Notes: a model not told the origin generated them from the letters alone. A DNA stretch of 64,000 nt from Morococcus cerebrosus (GCF_022749515.1 NZ_CP094242.1:1488001-1552000), one strand, 5' to 3'. Numbered from the stretch's first letter, positions 8,626 to 17,025 are shown. A program made the numbers and translations.

Positions 8626-8744
8626 AAAAAAACTGCACCTTGTGAGTTGGAGGGGATGTCCAACTTTTGGGGTGCAGTTCAAACCTCGTATTTAATTTTC
8701 AGACGGCCTTTTGACTTTTTTCAATTCAAACCAATCAAACGGTT

Positions 8745-9653
8745 TTATTTCTTCATCGCGTCGGTCAAGGCTTTGACGTTGTAGCGGTACATGCCGATAT
8801 AGCTGTTGGCGGGTGCACCGCCGAGTGCGTCGGAGTAGAGTTTGCCGCTGACGTTGACGCCGGTTTCTTTGGCGATGCGGTCAACCATGCGCGTGTCTTT
8901 GATGTTTTCGGTGAACACGGCTTTGATGCCTTCGCGTTTGATTTGGCGGATGATGGAAGCGACTTGTTTGGCGGACGGCTCGGCTTCGCTGCTCACGCCT
9001 TGCGGGGCGATGAACTCGATATTGTAGCGTTTGCCCATGTAGGAGAAAGCGTCATGTCCGGTCAGGACTTTGCGCTTGGCGGCGGGAACGGCGTTAAAGG
9101 CGGTTTGAGCGTCGCTGTGCAGTTTTTTCAGTTGCACTTGGTAGTTGCCCAAACGTTGTTGGTAATAGGTTTTGCCTTCGGGGTCTGCCTGAATCAGGGC
9201 GTTGGCGACGTTTTGGGCGTAGGTCGTCATCAAGACGGGGTCGTTCCAGACGTGCGGGTCGAATTCGCCGTGGTCGTGGTGGTGGCCTTCGTGGCCGTGG
9301 TCATGATGATGGTGGCCGCCTTCTTCGGCTTTAAGCGCCTGTATGCCTTTGGTTGCTTCGGCGAAAGGGACTTTGCTTTGTTTGACGGCGCGCTGAACAT
9401 CAGCCGCTTCCAAACCCAAGCCGTTGAGCAGGATTAATTTTGCACCACGGATTTTTTTGATGTCGCCGCTGGTCATGTGGTAGGCGTGGGAGTCTTGGTT
9501 GGCACCGACCAAATTTTGTACGGCAACACGGTCACCGCCGATTTGTTTGGCAACATCGCCCAAAATGCTGAAGCTGGTAACGACGTTCATCGGTGCTGCG
9601 TAAACTGCGCCGGACATTAATGCAGCGATGACGCTGAGTTTCCAATGTTTCAT
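8745..9653 (-). CDS. znuA: Zinc ABC transporter periplasmic binding protein ZnuA
   Basis: The 302-residue protein binds Zn2+ in the periplasm and hands it to ZnuB/ZnuC. The start at 9653 (MKHWKLSVIAALMSGAVYA) gives a clean Sec signal peptide cleaved after VYA. The mature protein has the cluster A-I fold motifs: HAYHMTSGDI with a ligand His, a His/Asp-rich loop (HHHHDHGHEGHHHDHGE, residues about 125-141) that is typical of zinc rather than manganese binders, then DPHVWNDP and GHDAFSYMGKRYN with further ligand His. The partner genes znuB and znuC are not adjacent but about 17 kb away. A candidate Zur site lies just upstream, and IS3 copy 1 ends 63 bases downstream of the stop. Confidence 0.93.
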   Translation of the reverse strand: MKHWKLSVIAALMSGAVYAAPMNVVTSFSILGDVAKQIGGDRVAVQNLVGANQDSHAYHMTSGDIKKIRGAKLILLNGLGLEAADVQRAVKQSKVPFAEATKGIQALKAEEGGHHHHDHGHEGHHHDHGEFDPHVWNDPVLMTTYAQNVANALIQADPEGKTYYQQRLGNYQVQLKKLHSDAQTAFNAVPAAKRKVLTGHDAFSYMGKRYNIEFIAPQGVSSEAEPSAKQVASIIRQIKREGIKAVFTENIKDTRMVDRIAKETGVNVSGKLYSDALGGAPANSYIGMYRYNVKALTDAMKK

Positions 9654-9670
9654 GTTTTTCTCTCTGTAAT

Positions 9671-9685
9671 TGATATAACGTAACA
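9671..9685. promoter_or_regulatory. Candidate Zur operator upstream of znuA
   Basis: TGATATAACGTAACA, read on the minus strand as TGTTACGTTATATCA, matches the meningococcal Zur consensus TGTTATDNHATAACA (quoted from memory) at 13 of 15 positions. It lies 18 bases before the start codon. A closely similar box precedes the znuC unit at 28189-28203. Confidence 0.55.
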
Positions 9686-10033
9686 ATCCTTCATTTTAAA
9701 ACAGCAAAACGGAATCTTCAAGCAGCTCCACTTATAGATAGTTCCCTAGCCTAAAAGTTTTTAGATACTGCAATTTTAAATTTTCAGACGACCTTTGAGC
9801 CTATTGTTTTCGTGGACGGAGTCCACGCTACGGCACTTGTGTTGCCAACAGACCGCGTGGCGTGGGCTTTGCCCACGAGCCACTCAAAAGATTTCAGACG
9901 ACCTGTCCGACAATTATTTTCGTGGGTAAAACCCACGCTACGGCTTTTACGTTATAAACAACTCTTGTAGCGCGGGCTACTCCCGCGAACCATTAAAGAT
10001 TTCAACAAACAACCCACCAAAAATCTCAGAAAC
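9686..10033. repeat. Cluster of four short palindromic GTGG(N)nCCAC repeats with uptake sequences
   Basis: Four imperfect palindromes with the theme GTAGCGTGGGC-spacer-GCCCACGAACC lie at about 9811-9833, 9861-9877, 9921-9943 and 9967-9990, in alternating orientation. They are separated by uptake sequences (TTCAGACGACCT). The same repeat type returns at 33416-33437, 37274-37298 and 37598-37622. The stretch has no credible gene. Confidence 0.6.
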
Positions 10034-10061
10034 AAAAAAGCAGACCCATCAGGTCTGCTTT
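10034..10061 (-). terminator. Rho-independent terminator after yebC
   Basis: Read on the minus strand, a GC-rich hairpin with the arms AGCAGACC and GGTCTGCT is followed by a run of T residues. It lies 12 bases beyond the yebC stop. Confidence 0.85.
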
Positions 10062-10073
10062 CAATCTTTCCGA

Positions 10074-10802
10074 TTAATCCAGATTCAAAACCGCGGAGGT
10101 GTAAACGTCCTGTACGTCGTCCAAATCTTCCAGCGCGTCAATCAGTTTCTGCATTTTGACGGCGTCTTCGCCGGAGAGTTCGGTTTCGTTTTGGGCGCGC
10201 ATGGTGACGTCGCCGTCAACGGATTTGTAGCCTGCGGCTTCCAATGCCGCTTTCACGCCCGCCCAATCGTTCGGGGCAGTGATGACTTCGATGGAGCCGT
10301 CGTCGTTGGCAATCACGTCTTCCGCACCGGCTTCCAGAGCGGCTTCCATCAGCGCGTCTTCGTCAACGCCGGGTTCGAACACCAAATAACCTTGATGCAC
10401 GAAGTTGAACGCGACGCAGCCGTCGGTGCCCAAGTTGCCGCCGTTTTTGGTGAACGCATGGCGCACGTCGGCGACGGTGCGGGTTTTGTTGTCGGTCAGG
10501 CAGTCCACCATCAGTGCTGCGCCGCCGATGCCGTAGCCTTCGTAGCGCAACTCGATGTATTCCACGCCTTCCAAGTTGCCCGTACCTTTGTCGATGGCGC
10601 GTTGCACGTTGTCTTTGGGCATATTGTTTTCGGCGGCTTTTTCCAAAGCCAGGCGCAGGCGCGGGTTGGCGCCGGGATCGCCGCCACCCATGCGGGCTGC
10701 GACGGTGATTTCTTTAATCAGACGGGTGAAGATTTTGCCGCGTTTGGCATCTTGACGGGCTTTTTTATGCTGGATATTCGCCCACTTGCTATGACCTGCC
10801 AT
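10074..10802 (-). CDS. yebC: YebC/PmpR-family protein
   Basis: The 242-residue protein starts with the family signature [23 protein letters not shown] and has the three-domain YebC/TACO1 layout; [15 protein letters not shown] is a further conserved element. Members act as DNA-binding transcriptional regulators or, as shown more recently for some, help ribosomes translate proline-rich stretches. The gene stands alone, with its own terminator downstream. The start is fixed by the conserved N-terminus. Which of the two roles it has here cannot be told. Confidence 0.96.
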   Translation of the reverse strand: MAGHSKWANIQHKKARQDAKRGKIFTRLIKEITVAARMGGGDPGANPRLRLALEKAAENNMPKDNVQRAIDKGTGNLEGVEYIELRYEGYGIGGAALMVDCLTDNKTRTVADVRHAFTKNGGNLGTDGCVAFNFVHQGYLVFEPGVDEDALMEAALEAGAEDVIANDDGSIEVITAPNDWAGVKAALEAAGYKSVDGDVTMRAQNETELSGEDAVKMQKLIDALEDLDDVQDVYTSAVLNLD

Positions 10803-11174
10803 ATATGGATTCCTTTCGATTTTCCGCCTTATCCGGCGGGCTCTTGCTCATTTTCAAAGGGCGCATTTTAACATAGGTTGAATATACCTAAAATATTCAG
10901 ACGACCCTGCATCCTGCCCAAAGGGTCGTCTGAAAACGCCGATAGCGCCCGACAAACGCAAAAATCTTGTCTTTGCCCAAACCTGGCCCTTTTTTTCGTT
11001 TGCCTCACAAAAGGTTTACGGTATCATGCAGGCCTGCTTCAGGATTGTTGACAACTTGGGGCGAAACGGACGAAACCGGCCTGCTCGCCGCGCCGTCCGA
11101 CACAACGGCATTCAACGGAGTAACCGCCGCCGGATGCCGTCATCTGTTCATTTTTCAATATAAGGTTTGTAATT
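10803..11174. other. Intergenic region and leader of the symporter gene
   Basis: An inverted uptake pair lies at 10895-10936. The following 200 bases before the symporter gene are GC-rich and include a hairpin with arms CGGACG (11067-11072) and CGTCCG (11094-11099). I see no recognisable riboswitch class; the glycine riboswitch core motifs are absent. The open frame crossing the region has no family features. Confidence 0.4.
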
Positions 11175-12593
11175 ATGGAAAAAACATTGTCTGCACTGGT
11201 GGGCGCAGTCAATCTGATTCTGTGGGACTACCTGCTGATTTACGCCCTTTTGGGCATCGGCCTGTTTTTCACACTCTATCTGGGTGCGCCGCAGATTACC
11301 AAATTTGGCGAAGGTCTCAAATCCGTCTTTGGCGGCTTGTTTTCCAAAAAAGACAAAGACGATAAATCTTTGTCGCAATTCCAAGCACTCGCCGTTGCCG
11401 TCTCCGCCCAAATCGGCACGGGCAACGTCGCCGGCGTGGCAACCGCCATTACCGCAGGCGGGCCGGGCGCGATTTTTTGGATGTGGCTTTCCGCCGTTTT
11501 GGGGATGTCCACGATTTTTGCCGAAGCCCTGCTCGCGCAAAAATACCGCGTCGTCAGCCACGGCAAATACATCGGCGGCCCCGCGTTCTACATCACACAC
11601 GGCCTGACCCCGAAAATCGGGCGCGGCGCGGCGCGTTTCTTATCGGGCTTCTTCTCCATCGCCCTGATTATCGCGCTGGGTTTTATCGGTAACGCCACGC
11701 AGGCAAACTCCATCGCCTCCTCTGTTACCATCGCCTTTAACGTACCGGCATTGGCAGTGGGCATCACCCTCGCCATCCTTGCGGGCATGATTATCGTCGG
11801 CGGCGTAAACCGCATCGCCAACATCGCCCAATTCGTCGTGCCGTTTATGGCGATTATCTATATTTTGTGCGCGGTCGTTATCCTGTTTGAATTCTCCGAC
11901 CACATCGTACCGATGTTCAACCACATCTTTACCGCCGCCTTCAATCCTGAAGCCGTTTTAGGCGGCGCAGCGGGTATCGGTATGCGCGAAGCCGTCCGTT
12001 ACGGCGTGGCACGCGGGCTGTTTTCCAACGAAGCGGGTATGGGTTCGACGCCGCACGCACACGCAACCGCCGACGTGAACCACCCTGTTCAACAAGGCTT
12101 GGCAGCATTTATCGGCGTGTTCATCGACACCATCTTGGTCTGCACCGCCACCGCACTGATTATCCTCCTGACCGATGCCAACCTTTCCGGCGAACAAGGC
12201 GCGGCGGTGACCCAATTCGCCTTCAGCAAAGCCTTCCCCGGCTTCGGTTCGCAACTGCTCGCCGTCTGCCTGACCTTCTTCGCCTTCACCACCATCATCG
12301 GCTGGTACTACTTCGGCGAGTCCAACATCCGCTTCCTCTTCAGAGGCAAACACTTGGGCATCTACCGCGCGCTCGTGCTGCTGGCTATCGTGTTGGGCAC
12401 GCTGGGCAAAGTCGATTTGGTTTGGAGCCTGTCGGATATGTTCAACGGCTTCATGGTCATCCCCAACTTAATCGCCCTATTCCTCTTGCGCAAAGAAATC
12501 CGCACCGTTTACGACGATTATCTGGCGCAGAAAAAAGCAGGCAAAAACTTGTCCTACCAATATGAATTCCACGAATTCCACGACAAGGCTTAA
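11175..12593 (+). CDS. Alanine/glycine:Na+ symporter (AGCS family)
   Basis: The 472-residue inner-membrane protein has about ten to eleven hydrophobic segments. Family signatures are seen in GTGNVAGVATAITAGGPGAIFWMW (residues about 79-102), the GGPAFYITHGL loop, and FSNEAGMGSTPHAHATA in the second half. AGCS proteins import alanine or glycine using the sodium gradient. The length and the short cytoplasmic tail fit the family. The gene has no operon partner; the long upstream leader may carry regulation. Which amino acid is used cannot be decided from sequence alone. Confidence 0.93.
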   Translation: MEKTLSALVGAVNLILWDYLLIYALLGIGLFFTLYLGAPQITKFGEGLKSVFGGLFSKKDKDDKSLSQFQALAVAVSAQIGTGNVAGVATAITAGGPGAIFWMWLSAVLGMSTIFAEALLAQKYRVVSHGKYIGGPAFYITHGLTPKIGRGAARFLSGFFSIALIIALGFIGNATQANSIASSVTIAFNVPALAVGITLAILAGMIIVGGVNRIANIAQFVVPFMAIIYILCAVVILFEFSDHIVPMFNHIFTAAFNPEAVLGGAAGIGMREAVRYGVARGLFSNEAGMGSTPHAHATADVNHPVQQGLAAFIGVFIDTILVCTATALIILLTDANLSGEQGAAVTQFAFSKAFPGFGSQLLAVCLTFFAFTTIIGWYYFGESNIRFLFRGKHLGIYRALVLLAIVLGTLGKVDLVWSLSDMFNGFMVIPNLIALFLLRKEIRTVYDDYLAQKKAGKNLSYQYEFHEFHDKA

Positions 12594-12872
12594 TCCGCAA
12601 TCGTGAAAATATGACTTAGCATCATATTGAGATTAAATGTAGTTATTTTTTTCTTGATACTTGTTTATTGCTGTTTTACCAGCTATGCCAATCTGCGGCT
12701 GCTTTTGCAGCCGTTTTTCTTTGTATATTCATATTAAATAGTATTGTAATAATGTAGATCCTCAAAGACTGTTAATGAGCTTGGTATTTCTGAAAGATTT
12801 TTGAAATAGCAAAACAACAAAGGGCCTCTGAAACCTGCTTTTCAGACGCCCCCCTCTAAAAACTACTATCCA
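12594..12872. other. AT-rich intergenic region with degenerate uptake hairpin
   Basis: The region includes GGCTGCTTTTGCAGCC followed by TTTTTCTTT (12695-12722), a good terminator for the upstream symporter gene, and a degenerate uptake pair at about 12818-12853. Nothing else is seen. Confidence 0.5.
12695..12722 (+). terminator. Terminator after the AGCS symporter gene
   Basis: The sequence GCGGCTGC-TTTT-GCAGCCGT forms a tight hairpin followed by a T-rich tail. It lies about 100 bases beyond the stop. Confidence 0.75.
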
Positions 12873-13667
12873 TCAATCAATAATTCCCAATTCAACCAAA
12901 GCCCTGTACACACCATCTTCATCTACACTCGGCGCAATAAATTTCGCCGCAGCCTTCGCCACCTCCTCACCATTTCCCATGGCCACGCCGAAACCGACGG
13001 ATGAGAGCATTTCCAAATCATTAAAGCTGTCGCCGAAAGCCATAACATCTTCCATGCCTATGCCCAACTTTTCTACTGCATGTGCAATGCCTCTTGCTTT
13101 TGAACCTTCGCGGCGCAGCATATCCAGCGCAGACTCGTGCCAACGCACGGATTTGAAGCCTTCGGATTGGATTTTTCCGATAATTTCCTGCTCTTGGGCT
13201 TTATCTGCAAACACCAGCATCTGATAAACCGATTGTTTGCGGAAATATTCTTTATCCACTTCAAAAGCAGGCAGGATGTGCGACAAGGCTTCTTTCACCC
13301 TTTCGCCGGCAGCCGATGCGACAATTTCGGCATCATTTACGAAAGCATAATCAATATACTGACTGTCAAAAAATGCACACATCCGCTCCACTTCGGCTTC
13401 AATCATCGGATAAGCCTGCAACACCTCCCCGTGAAACGTCGTATATTGCCCGTTAATCGTAACCAGCATATCAATACCGCTGTCGCGTATCAGGGTTTTA
13501 ACCTTACCCGGAATGGCCACCGGCGGTCTCCCCGTCGCAATCGCCGTCAAAATACCCCGCGCTTTCAATGCCTCCATCGCTTTAGCAACAGACGGGCGCA
13601 GCGTATCGGTATATTTTCGGTATAACGTGTCATCAATATCGAAAAAAATAATTTTTGGCGTATTCAT
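12873..13667 (-). CDS. HAD-superfamily Cof-type phosphatase
   Basis: The 264-residue cytoplasmic hydrolase has HAD motif I FFDIDDTLY with the nucleophile Asp, motif II ATGRPP, a type II cap, a conserved Lys region (EGSKARGIAHAVEKLGI) and motif IV MAFGDSFNDLEMLSSVG with the Mg2+-binding Asp pair. Cof-type enzymes dephosphorylate sugar phosphates, flavin or pyridoxal phosphates; the substrate is not predictable. The start at 13667 (MNTPKIIFF) is preferred because the longer frame reads through an uptake sequence and has no function in the fold. Confidence 0.92.
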   Translation of the reverse strand: MNTPKIIFFDIDDTLYRKYTDTLRPSVAKAMEALKARGILTAIATGRPPVAIPGKVKTLIRDSGIDMLVTINGQYTTFHGEVLQAYPMIEAEVERMCAFFDSQYIDYAFVNDAEIVASAAGERVKEALSHILPAFEVDKEYFRKQSVYQMLVFADKAQEQEIIGKIQSEGFKSVRWHESALDMLRREGSKARGIAHAVEKLGIGMEDVMAFGDSFNDLEMLSSVGFGVAMGNGEEVAKAAAKFIAPSVDEDGVYRALVELGIID

Positions 13668-13876
13668 TATCAGGCATACAATCGGTTTCAGACGACCTAT
13701 ATTGTAACGTGCAATGACGGGAACAATGCACAATTTCTACATGCAATGATGTAAACAAGCTGTGTATAAATCCGACTTCATATTGATTCCCAAGAGAAAA
13801 ACAAACCTGATTAAAAGATAAGCAGGTTATCAGAGGTCGTCTGAAACCTGCTTATTCCATTTTCGCCATTATTACA

Positions 13877-15280
13877 TTAAGCAATAATTTTGACGCTTTC
13901 CCGCTCCCGCCTGAATTTCATTTTCAGCAACGCGGGCAGACTGTCATCAAAGTACCAGCAGCCGTCCGGCATAGCAATCGCCCCGCCGGCACAACGCAAA
14001 GTGATGCTTTTTCCGGATAAGCCGTCCGTCTCCGTAATCTCTACCTCATGCGCTCTCCCCCAGTCTGCAACGGGCAACAAATGCGCCAATTCGCGGACAC
14101 GTCCGTTTTGCGCTTCTATCCCATCCTCGGTACGGCAGGCACAGTCGCATTGCCCGAGTGCCTGTATAGGACACGGCACACCTTTTCCATTTGCAACAGG
14201 CAGGATATTCAAGGCATCAGGACAAAGTCTGTTTTCCAGCGCCCAACTATTAAGCGCGCGTTTGGCGGCTTTTTTATGGATGAACAACCCATACGGGCGG
14301 ACAGCACGACTGCCATTATCCAAAGGCACAATCCTTGCCTGCAATACACCGTGTTCGTCGGGAGAAAAACGAACAGTAGAAAATGCAGTAGGCTTGGAAA
14401 CGACTCGTTCAGGCGGGCGGATACCATATTCCCTCATCGCCTGAGCCTTCAGCCACACCGAATGCAGACTGCCCAACGCAGGAATAAAACGCACGGAAGC
14501 CGCAGCCTTCAAATAAAGCGGAACTTTTTTACCGTGCAGCATTTCTGCCGTTTCACTATACGCCTTCTCCAATGCAACTACCGCCTGCGCCTTGCCGAAT
14601 GCGTCAAACCAGACCAACACACCTTCGCTGTCCGGCAACGCATAAATCTGCGCTGCCAAAGCATCCGTTACCCAATTTGGCAGCATTTTCGGATTCATCA
14701 AAGACCGGCAGTAATTATCCCAATCTTCTGTATTCTTTTCGCGCAAGCTGTGTTCCAAATAATCGCTCAAAGCCAAGACATCGGTCATCGCACGATGACG
14801 GTTTTCCACTGCAATTGCGTTCCGTTCGATAATGCTGTCCAAATTGTGTTTGTAAAACTCAGGATAAAGGCGGCGCGACAACTGGACGGTACACAAAGCA
14901 GGCGCAGCAAAATCAATACCGGCACGGCGAAACTCATGGCGCAGGAAGGTATAGTCGAAACGGCTGTTATGCGCCACCACCACGGCTCCCCGTAAAAGCG
15001 GCAACAACTGTAAAGCAATTTCCGCAAACAACGGAGCCGTTCTCACCATCTCATTGCTGATACCCGTCAGTTGCGCGACAAATTCAGGAATCGACTTACA
15101 CGGATTCACCAGCCATTCATAACGGCATACGCTTTGCCCGTCGAAACGCAATAAAGCAACTTCCGTTACCCTGTCTTGATACAGATTCCCGCCGGTAGTT
15201 TCCAAATCCACCACAACCACAGGCCTCCCGAAACGGGCAAACGCCTTCTGCAACAACGGCCAGCGAGAAACGCTCTCCAT
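13877..15280 (-). CDS. DnaQ-like 3'-5' exonuclease with degenerate UvrC/Cho-type C-terminal region
   Basis: The 467-residue protein begins with a DEDDh exonuclease domain: ExoI VVDLETTGG, ExoII AHNSRFDYTFLRHEF, ExoIII HRAMTDVLALSDYL. The C-terminal half resembles the GIY-YIG nuclease of UvrC/Cho in layout (PDSEGVLVWFDAFGKAQAVV; ALGSLHSVWLKAQAMREY) and ends with a Cho-like cysteine segment (CPIQALGQCDCACR). The GIY and YVGKA nuclease motifs are not preserved, so this half is probably structural or DNA-binding only. The ATG at 15280 has an AGGA site seven bases upstream; an earlier ATG at 15316 is possible. Related proteins are often annotated as DNA polymerase III epsilon, but this is not the replicative proofreader. 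Confidence 0.85.
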   Translation of the reverse strand: MESVSRWPLLQKAFARFGRPVVVVDLETTGGNLYQDRVTEVALLRFDGQSVCRYEWLVNPCKSIPEFVAQLTGISNEMVRTAPLFAEIALQLLPLLRGAVVVAHNSRFDYTFLRHEFRRAGIDFAAPALCTVQLSRRLYPEFYKHNLDSIIERNAIAVENRHRAMTDVLALSDYLEHSLREKNTEDWDNYCRSLMNPKMLPNWVTDALAAQIYALPDSEGVLVWFDAFGKAQAVVALEKAYSETAEMLHGKKVPLYLKAAASVRFIPALGSLHSVWLKAQAMREYGIRPPERVVSKPTAFSTVRFSPDEHGVLQARIVPLDNGSRAVRPYGLFIHKKAAKRALNSWALENRLCPDALNILPVANGKGVPCPIQALGQCDCACRTEDGIEAQNGRVRELAHLLPVADWGRAHEVEITETDGLSGKSITLRCAGGAIAMPDGCWYFDDSLPALLKMKFRRERESVKIIA

Positions 15281-15351
15281 TTTATTTTCCTGTAAATTCA
15301 ACCAATAGCCGCGCATTTTACACTTTCCCTGTTTATTTTCCAACAACACCC

Positions 15352-15380
15352 TTGACAGAATTCCACCCCCTCCCTATAAT
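15352..15380 (+). promoter_or_regulatory. Sigma-70 promoter of the tRNA-Arg/tRNA-Glu unit
   Basis: A perfect -35 box TTGACA (15352-15357) and a perfect -10 box TATAAT (15375-15380) are separated by 17 bases and lie 18 bases upstream of the first tRNA. It is the best promoter match in the window. Confidence 0.92.
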
Positions 15381-15398
15381 CCCAATCTTTCTTACATC

Positions 15399-15475
15399 GC
15401 ACCCGTAGCTCAGTTGGATAGAGTATCTGGCTACGAACCAGAGGGTCGGGCGTTCGAATCGCTCCGGGTGCGCCA
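15399..15475 (+). tRNA. tRNA-Arg (anticodon ACG)
   Basis: The 77-base sequence folds as a cloverleaf. The acceptor stem is GCACCCG with CGGGTGC, followed by encoded GCCA. The D arm contains AGCTCAGTTGGATAGAG, the anticodon loop is CTACGAA with ACG, and the T loop contains GTTCGAATC. The ACG anticodon is expected to be deaminated to ICG by TadA. Confidence 0.96.
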
Positions 15476-15490
15476 AAAATCTATTTATCC

Positions 15491-15565
15491 GCGCCCATCG
15501 TCTAGCGGTTAGGACATCGCCCTTTCACGGCGGTAACCGGGGTTCGATTCCCCGTGGGCGTGCCA
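15491..15565 (+). tRNA. tRNA-Glu (anticodon TTC)
   Basis: The 75-base cloverleaf has acceptor stem GCGCCCA with TGGGCGT, encoded GCCA, anticodon loop CTTTCAC with TTC, and T loop GGTTCGATTCC. It is 15 bases after tRNA-Arg and transcribed from the same promoter. Confidence 0.96.
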
Positions 15566-15575
15566 GTTGTTGATT

Positions 15576-15612
15576 AAAGCCTTGTTAATACAGCAAGGCT
15601 TTAGTTTTTTAT
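15576..15612 (+). terminator. Terminator of the tRNA unit
   Basis: The sequence AAAGCCTTG-TTAATACAG-CAAGGCTTT is followed by AGTTTTTTATTTT. It is placed directly after tRNA-Glu. Confidence 0.9.
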
Positions 15613-15750
15613 TTTATATTGAAACATATCAATATCATTATTCAACCTAGCCTTAAAAAACAAAAGGCCGTCTGTAACCAAGATTTGTTTTTTGAACTGC
15701 ACCCCAAAAGTTGGACATCCCCCCTCCAACTCACAAGGTGCAGTTTTTTT

Positions 15751-16101
15751 ATGAGCAAATATACATTACACTTTAAATACCAAGCCGTACTCCACTACCT
15801 GCATATACGCAGCCAACAGCGTACCGCAGACCACTACGGCATCTCCCGAACCCACCTGCGACGATGGATACGCGCCTATCAAGAAGGCGGCATCGGCGCA
15901 CTCGAACATCCCCAATCCAAAACCATGCCCCAACACCGCAAAAACCCCTTCATCGCCGACAAACCCGACCACGAAAAAACACAGGCGGAGCTTATCGAAG
16001 AGTTGTGCTATATGCGCGCAGAGGTCGCCTACCTAAAGGAGTTAAAAGCCCTCAGCCAAAAGCGGACCGAAAAGGACAAAGCCAAACCGTCCAAACACTG
16101 A
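15751..16101 (+). CDS. IS3-family OrfA, copy 2
   Basis: The 116-residue DNA-binding subunit has the same helix-turn-helix (RTADHYGISRTHLRRWIRAY) and zipper-like C-terminal helix as copy 1. The start ATG is preceded by the T7 tract and AAGGTG. It overlaps orfB in the -1 frame. Confidence 0.9.
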   Translation: MSKYTLHFKYQAVLHYLHIRSQQRTADHYGISRTHLRRWIRAYQEGGIGALEHPQSKTMPQHRKNPFIADKPDHEKTQAELIEELCYMRAEVAYLKELKALSQKRTEKDKAKPSKH

Positions 16102-16901
16102 GGGCGCAACACCCGCTCAAATACCTGCTGCACATCGCAAACCTGCCCAAAAGCAGCTTTTACTACCATCACCAAGATCGACCCGATCCCGACGAGGCCG
16201 ACAAAGCCCTCCTTGTCGAAACCTACAAACGGCATAAAGGACGCTACGGACAAAGGCGCATTGCCGCAGCATTGGATTGGAACCGCAAAAAAGCAGCGCG
16301 GTTGATGAAGCAGTTGGAACTGAAAGCCCTCATACGGGCAAAAAAAGCCTACCGCCATCCCGCCATGGGCGAGATATCGGAACACCTCCTCAAACGCCTA
16401 TTCACAGCCGAAAAGCCCAACGAGAAATGGCTGACCGACGTGACCGAACTCAAAGGAAAGGACGGCAAACTGTACCTCTCGCCAATCTTGGACCTGTTCA
16501 ACCGAGAAATCGTCGCCTACGCCATGAGCCGCAATGCTAACAGCGAAATGGTGAAGGAAATGCTCGAAAAAGCCGCACCCCGGCTGACCGGCGAAGGAAC
16601 GATGCTTCATTCGGACCAAGGCGTGCTGTACCGTACGGCGGGATATAGGGAATTGCTTGCGGAGCATTCCATGGTTCAAAGCATGTCGCGAAAGGCGAAC
16701 TGCTGGGACAATGCGCCGATGGAAAGCTTCTTTGCGGTGTTGAAGACGGAGTGTTTCTATAACGCAGGAGAATTGACGGTGGACGAATTGATGAAGCAGA
16801 TAGATGACTATATGGATTACTACAACCGGGAGCGTTGCAGTCTGAAATTGAAAAAGCTGAGTCCTGTCGCATACAGAACCCAGCTTGCACAGAGCGCCTG
16901 A
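16005..16901 (+). CDS. IS3-family transposase OrfB, copy 2
   Basis: The 298-residue catalytic subunit, counted from the GTG that corresponds to the copy 1 start, has catalytic Asp in WLTDVTELKGK, Asp in LHSDQGVLY and Glu in NAPMESFFAVLKTE. The frame is open farther upstream but that part overlaps orfA and is not expected as a separate product. Expression as a frameshifted OrfAB fusion is expected for the family. Residue differences from copy 1 include RNANSEM versus RRADSEM. Confidence 0.9.
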   Translation: MLYARRGRLPKGVKSPQPKADRKGQSQTVQTLRAQHPLKYLLHIANLPKSSFYYHHQDRPDPDEADKALLVETYKRHKGRYGQRRIAAALDWNRKKAARLMKQLELKALIRAKKAYRHPAMGEISEHLLKRLFTAEKPNEKWLTDVTELKGKDGKLYLSPILDLFNREIVAYAMSRNANSEMVKEMLEKAAPRLTGEGTMLHSDQGVLYRTAGYRELLAEHSMVQSMSRKANCWDNAPMESFFAVLKTECFYNAGELTVDELMKQIDDYMDYYNRERCSLKLKKLSPVAYRTQLAQSA

Positions 16902-17025
16902 AAAGGCTTTTATGAGTGTCCAAGATTTGGGGGCCAGTTCATTTTTCAGACGACCTTAACTTATCTTTATCCTTTTATCCTAGCCCCGCCTTTGCCTTTC
17001 GCGTACACTTTCTACACCTAAAGAA

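Larger units (their letters stand above)
7435..8681 (-). mobile_element. IS3-family element (IS150-like), copy 1
   Basis: Imperfect terminal inverted repeats start TGAACTG: TGAACTGGCCCCCAAATCTT at the left end and, read from the other strand, TGAACTGCACCCCAAAAGTT at the right end. Both sides are flanked by AAC, a plausible 3-bp target duplication (7432-7434 and 8682-8684). The element is 1247 bp, two bases shorter than copy 2 because of a shorter C run just inside the right end. It carries overlapping orfA and orfB in the usual IS3 arrangement. Confidence 0.88.
15693..16941 (+). mobile_element. IS3-family element (IS150-like), copy 2
   Basis: It has the same inverted repeats as copy 1 (TGAACTG at both tips) and is flanked by TTT on both sides (15690-15692 and 16942-16944), a 3-bp target duplication. 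It is 1249 bp long and in the opposite orientation to copy 1, so the two copies frame a 7-kb segment as inverted repeats. It inserted just downstream of the tRNA terminator, beside an uptake-like sequence (GGCCGTCTGTAA). Confidence 0.88.

Noticed and set aside
10967..11365. 132-residue plus-strand frame overlapping the symporter start
   Set aside because: No ribosome site and no family features; it overlaps the symporter gene in another frame.
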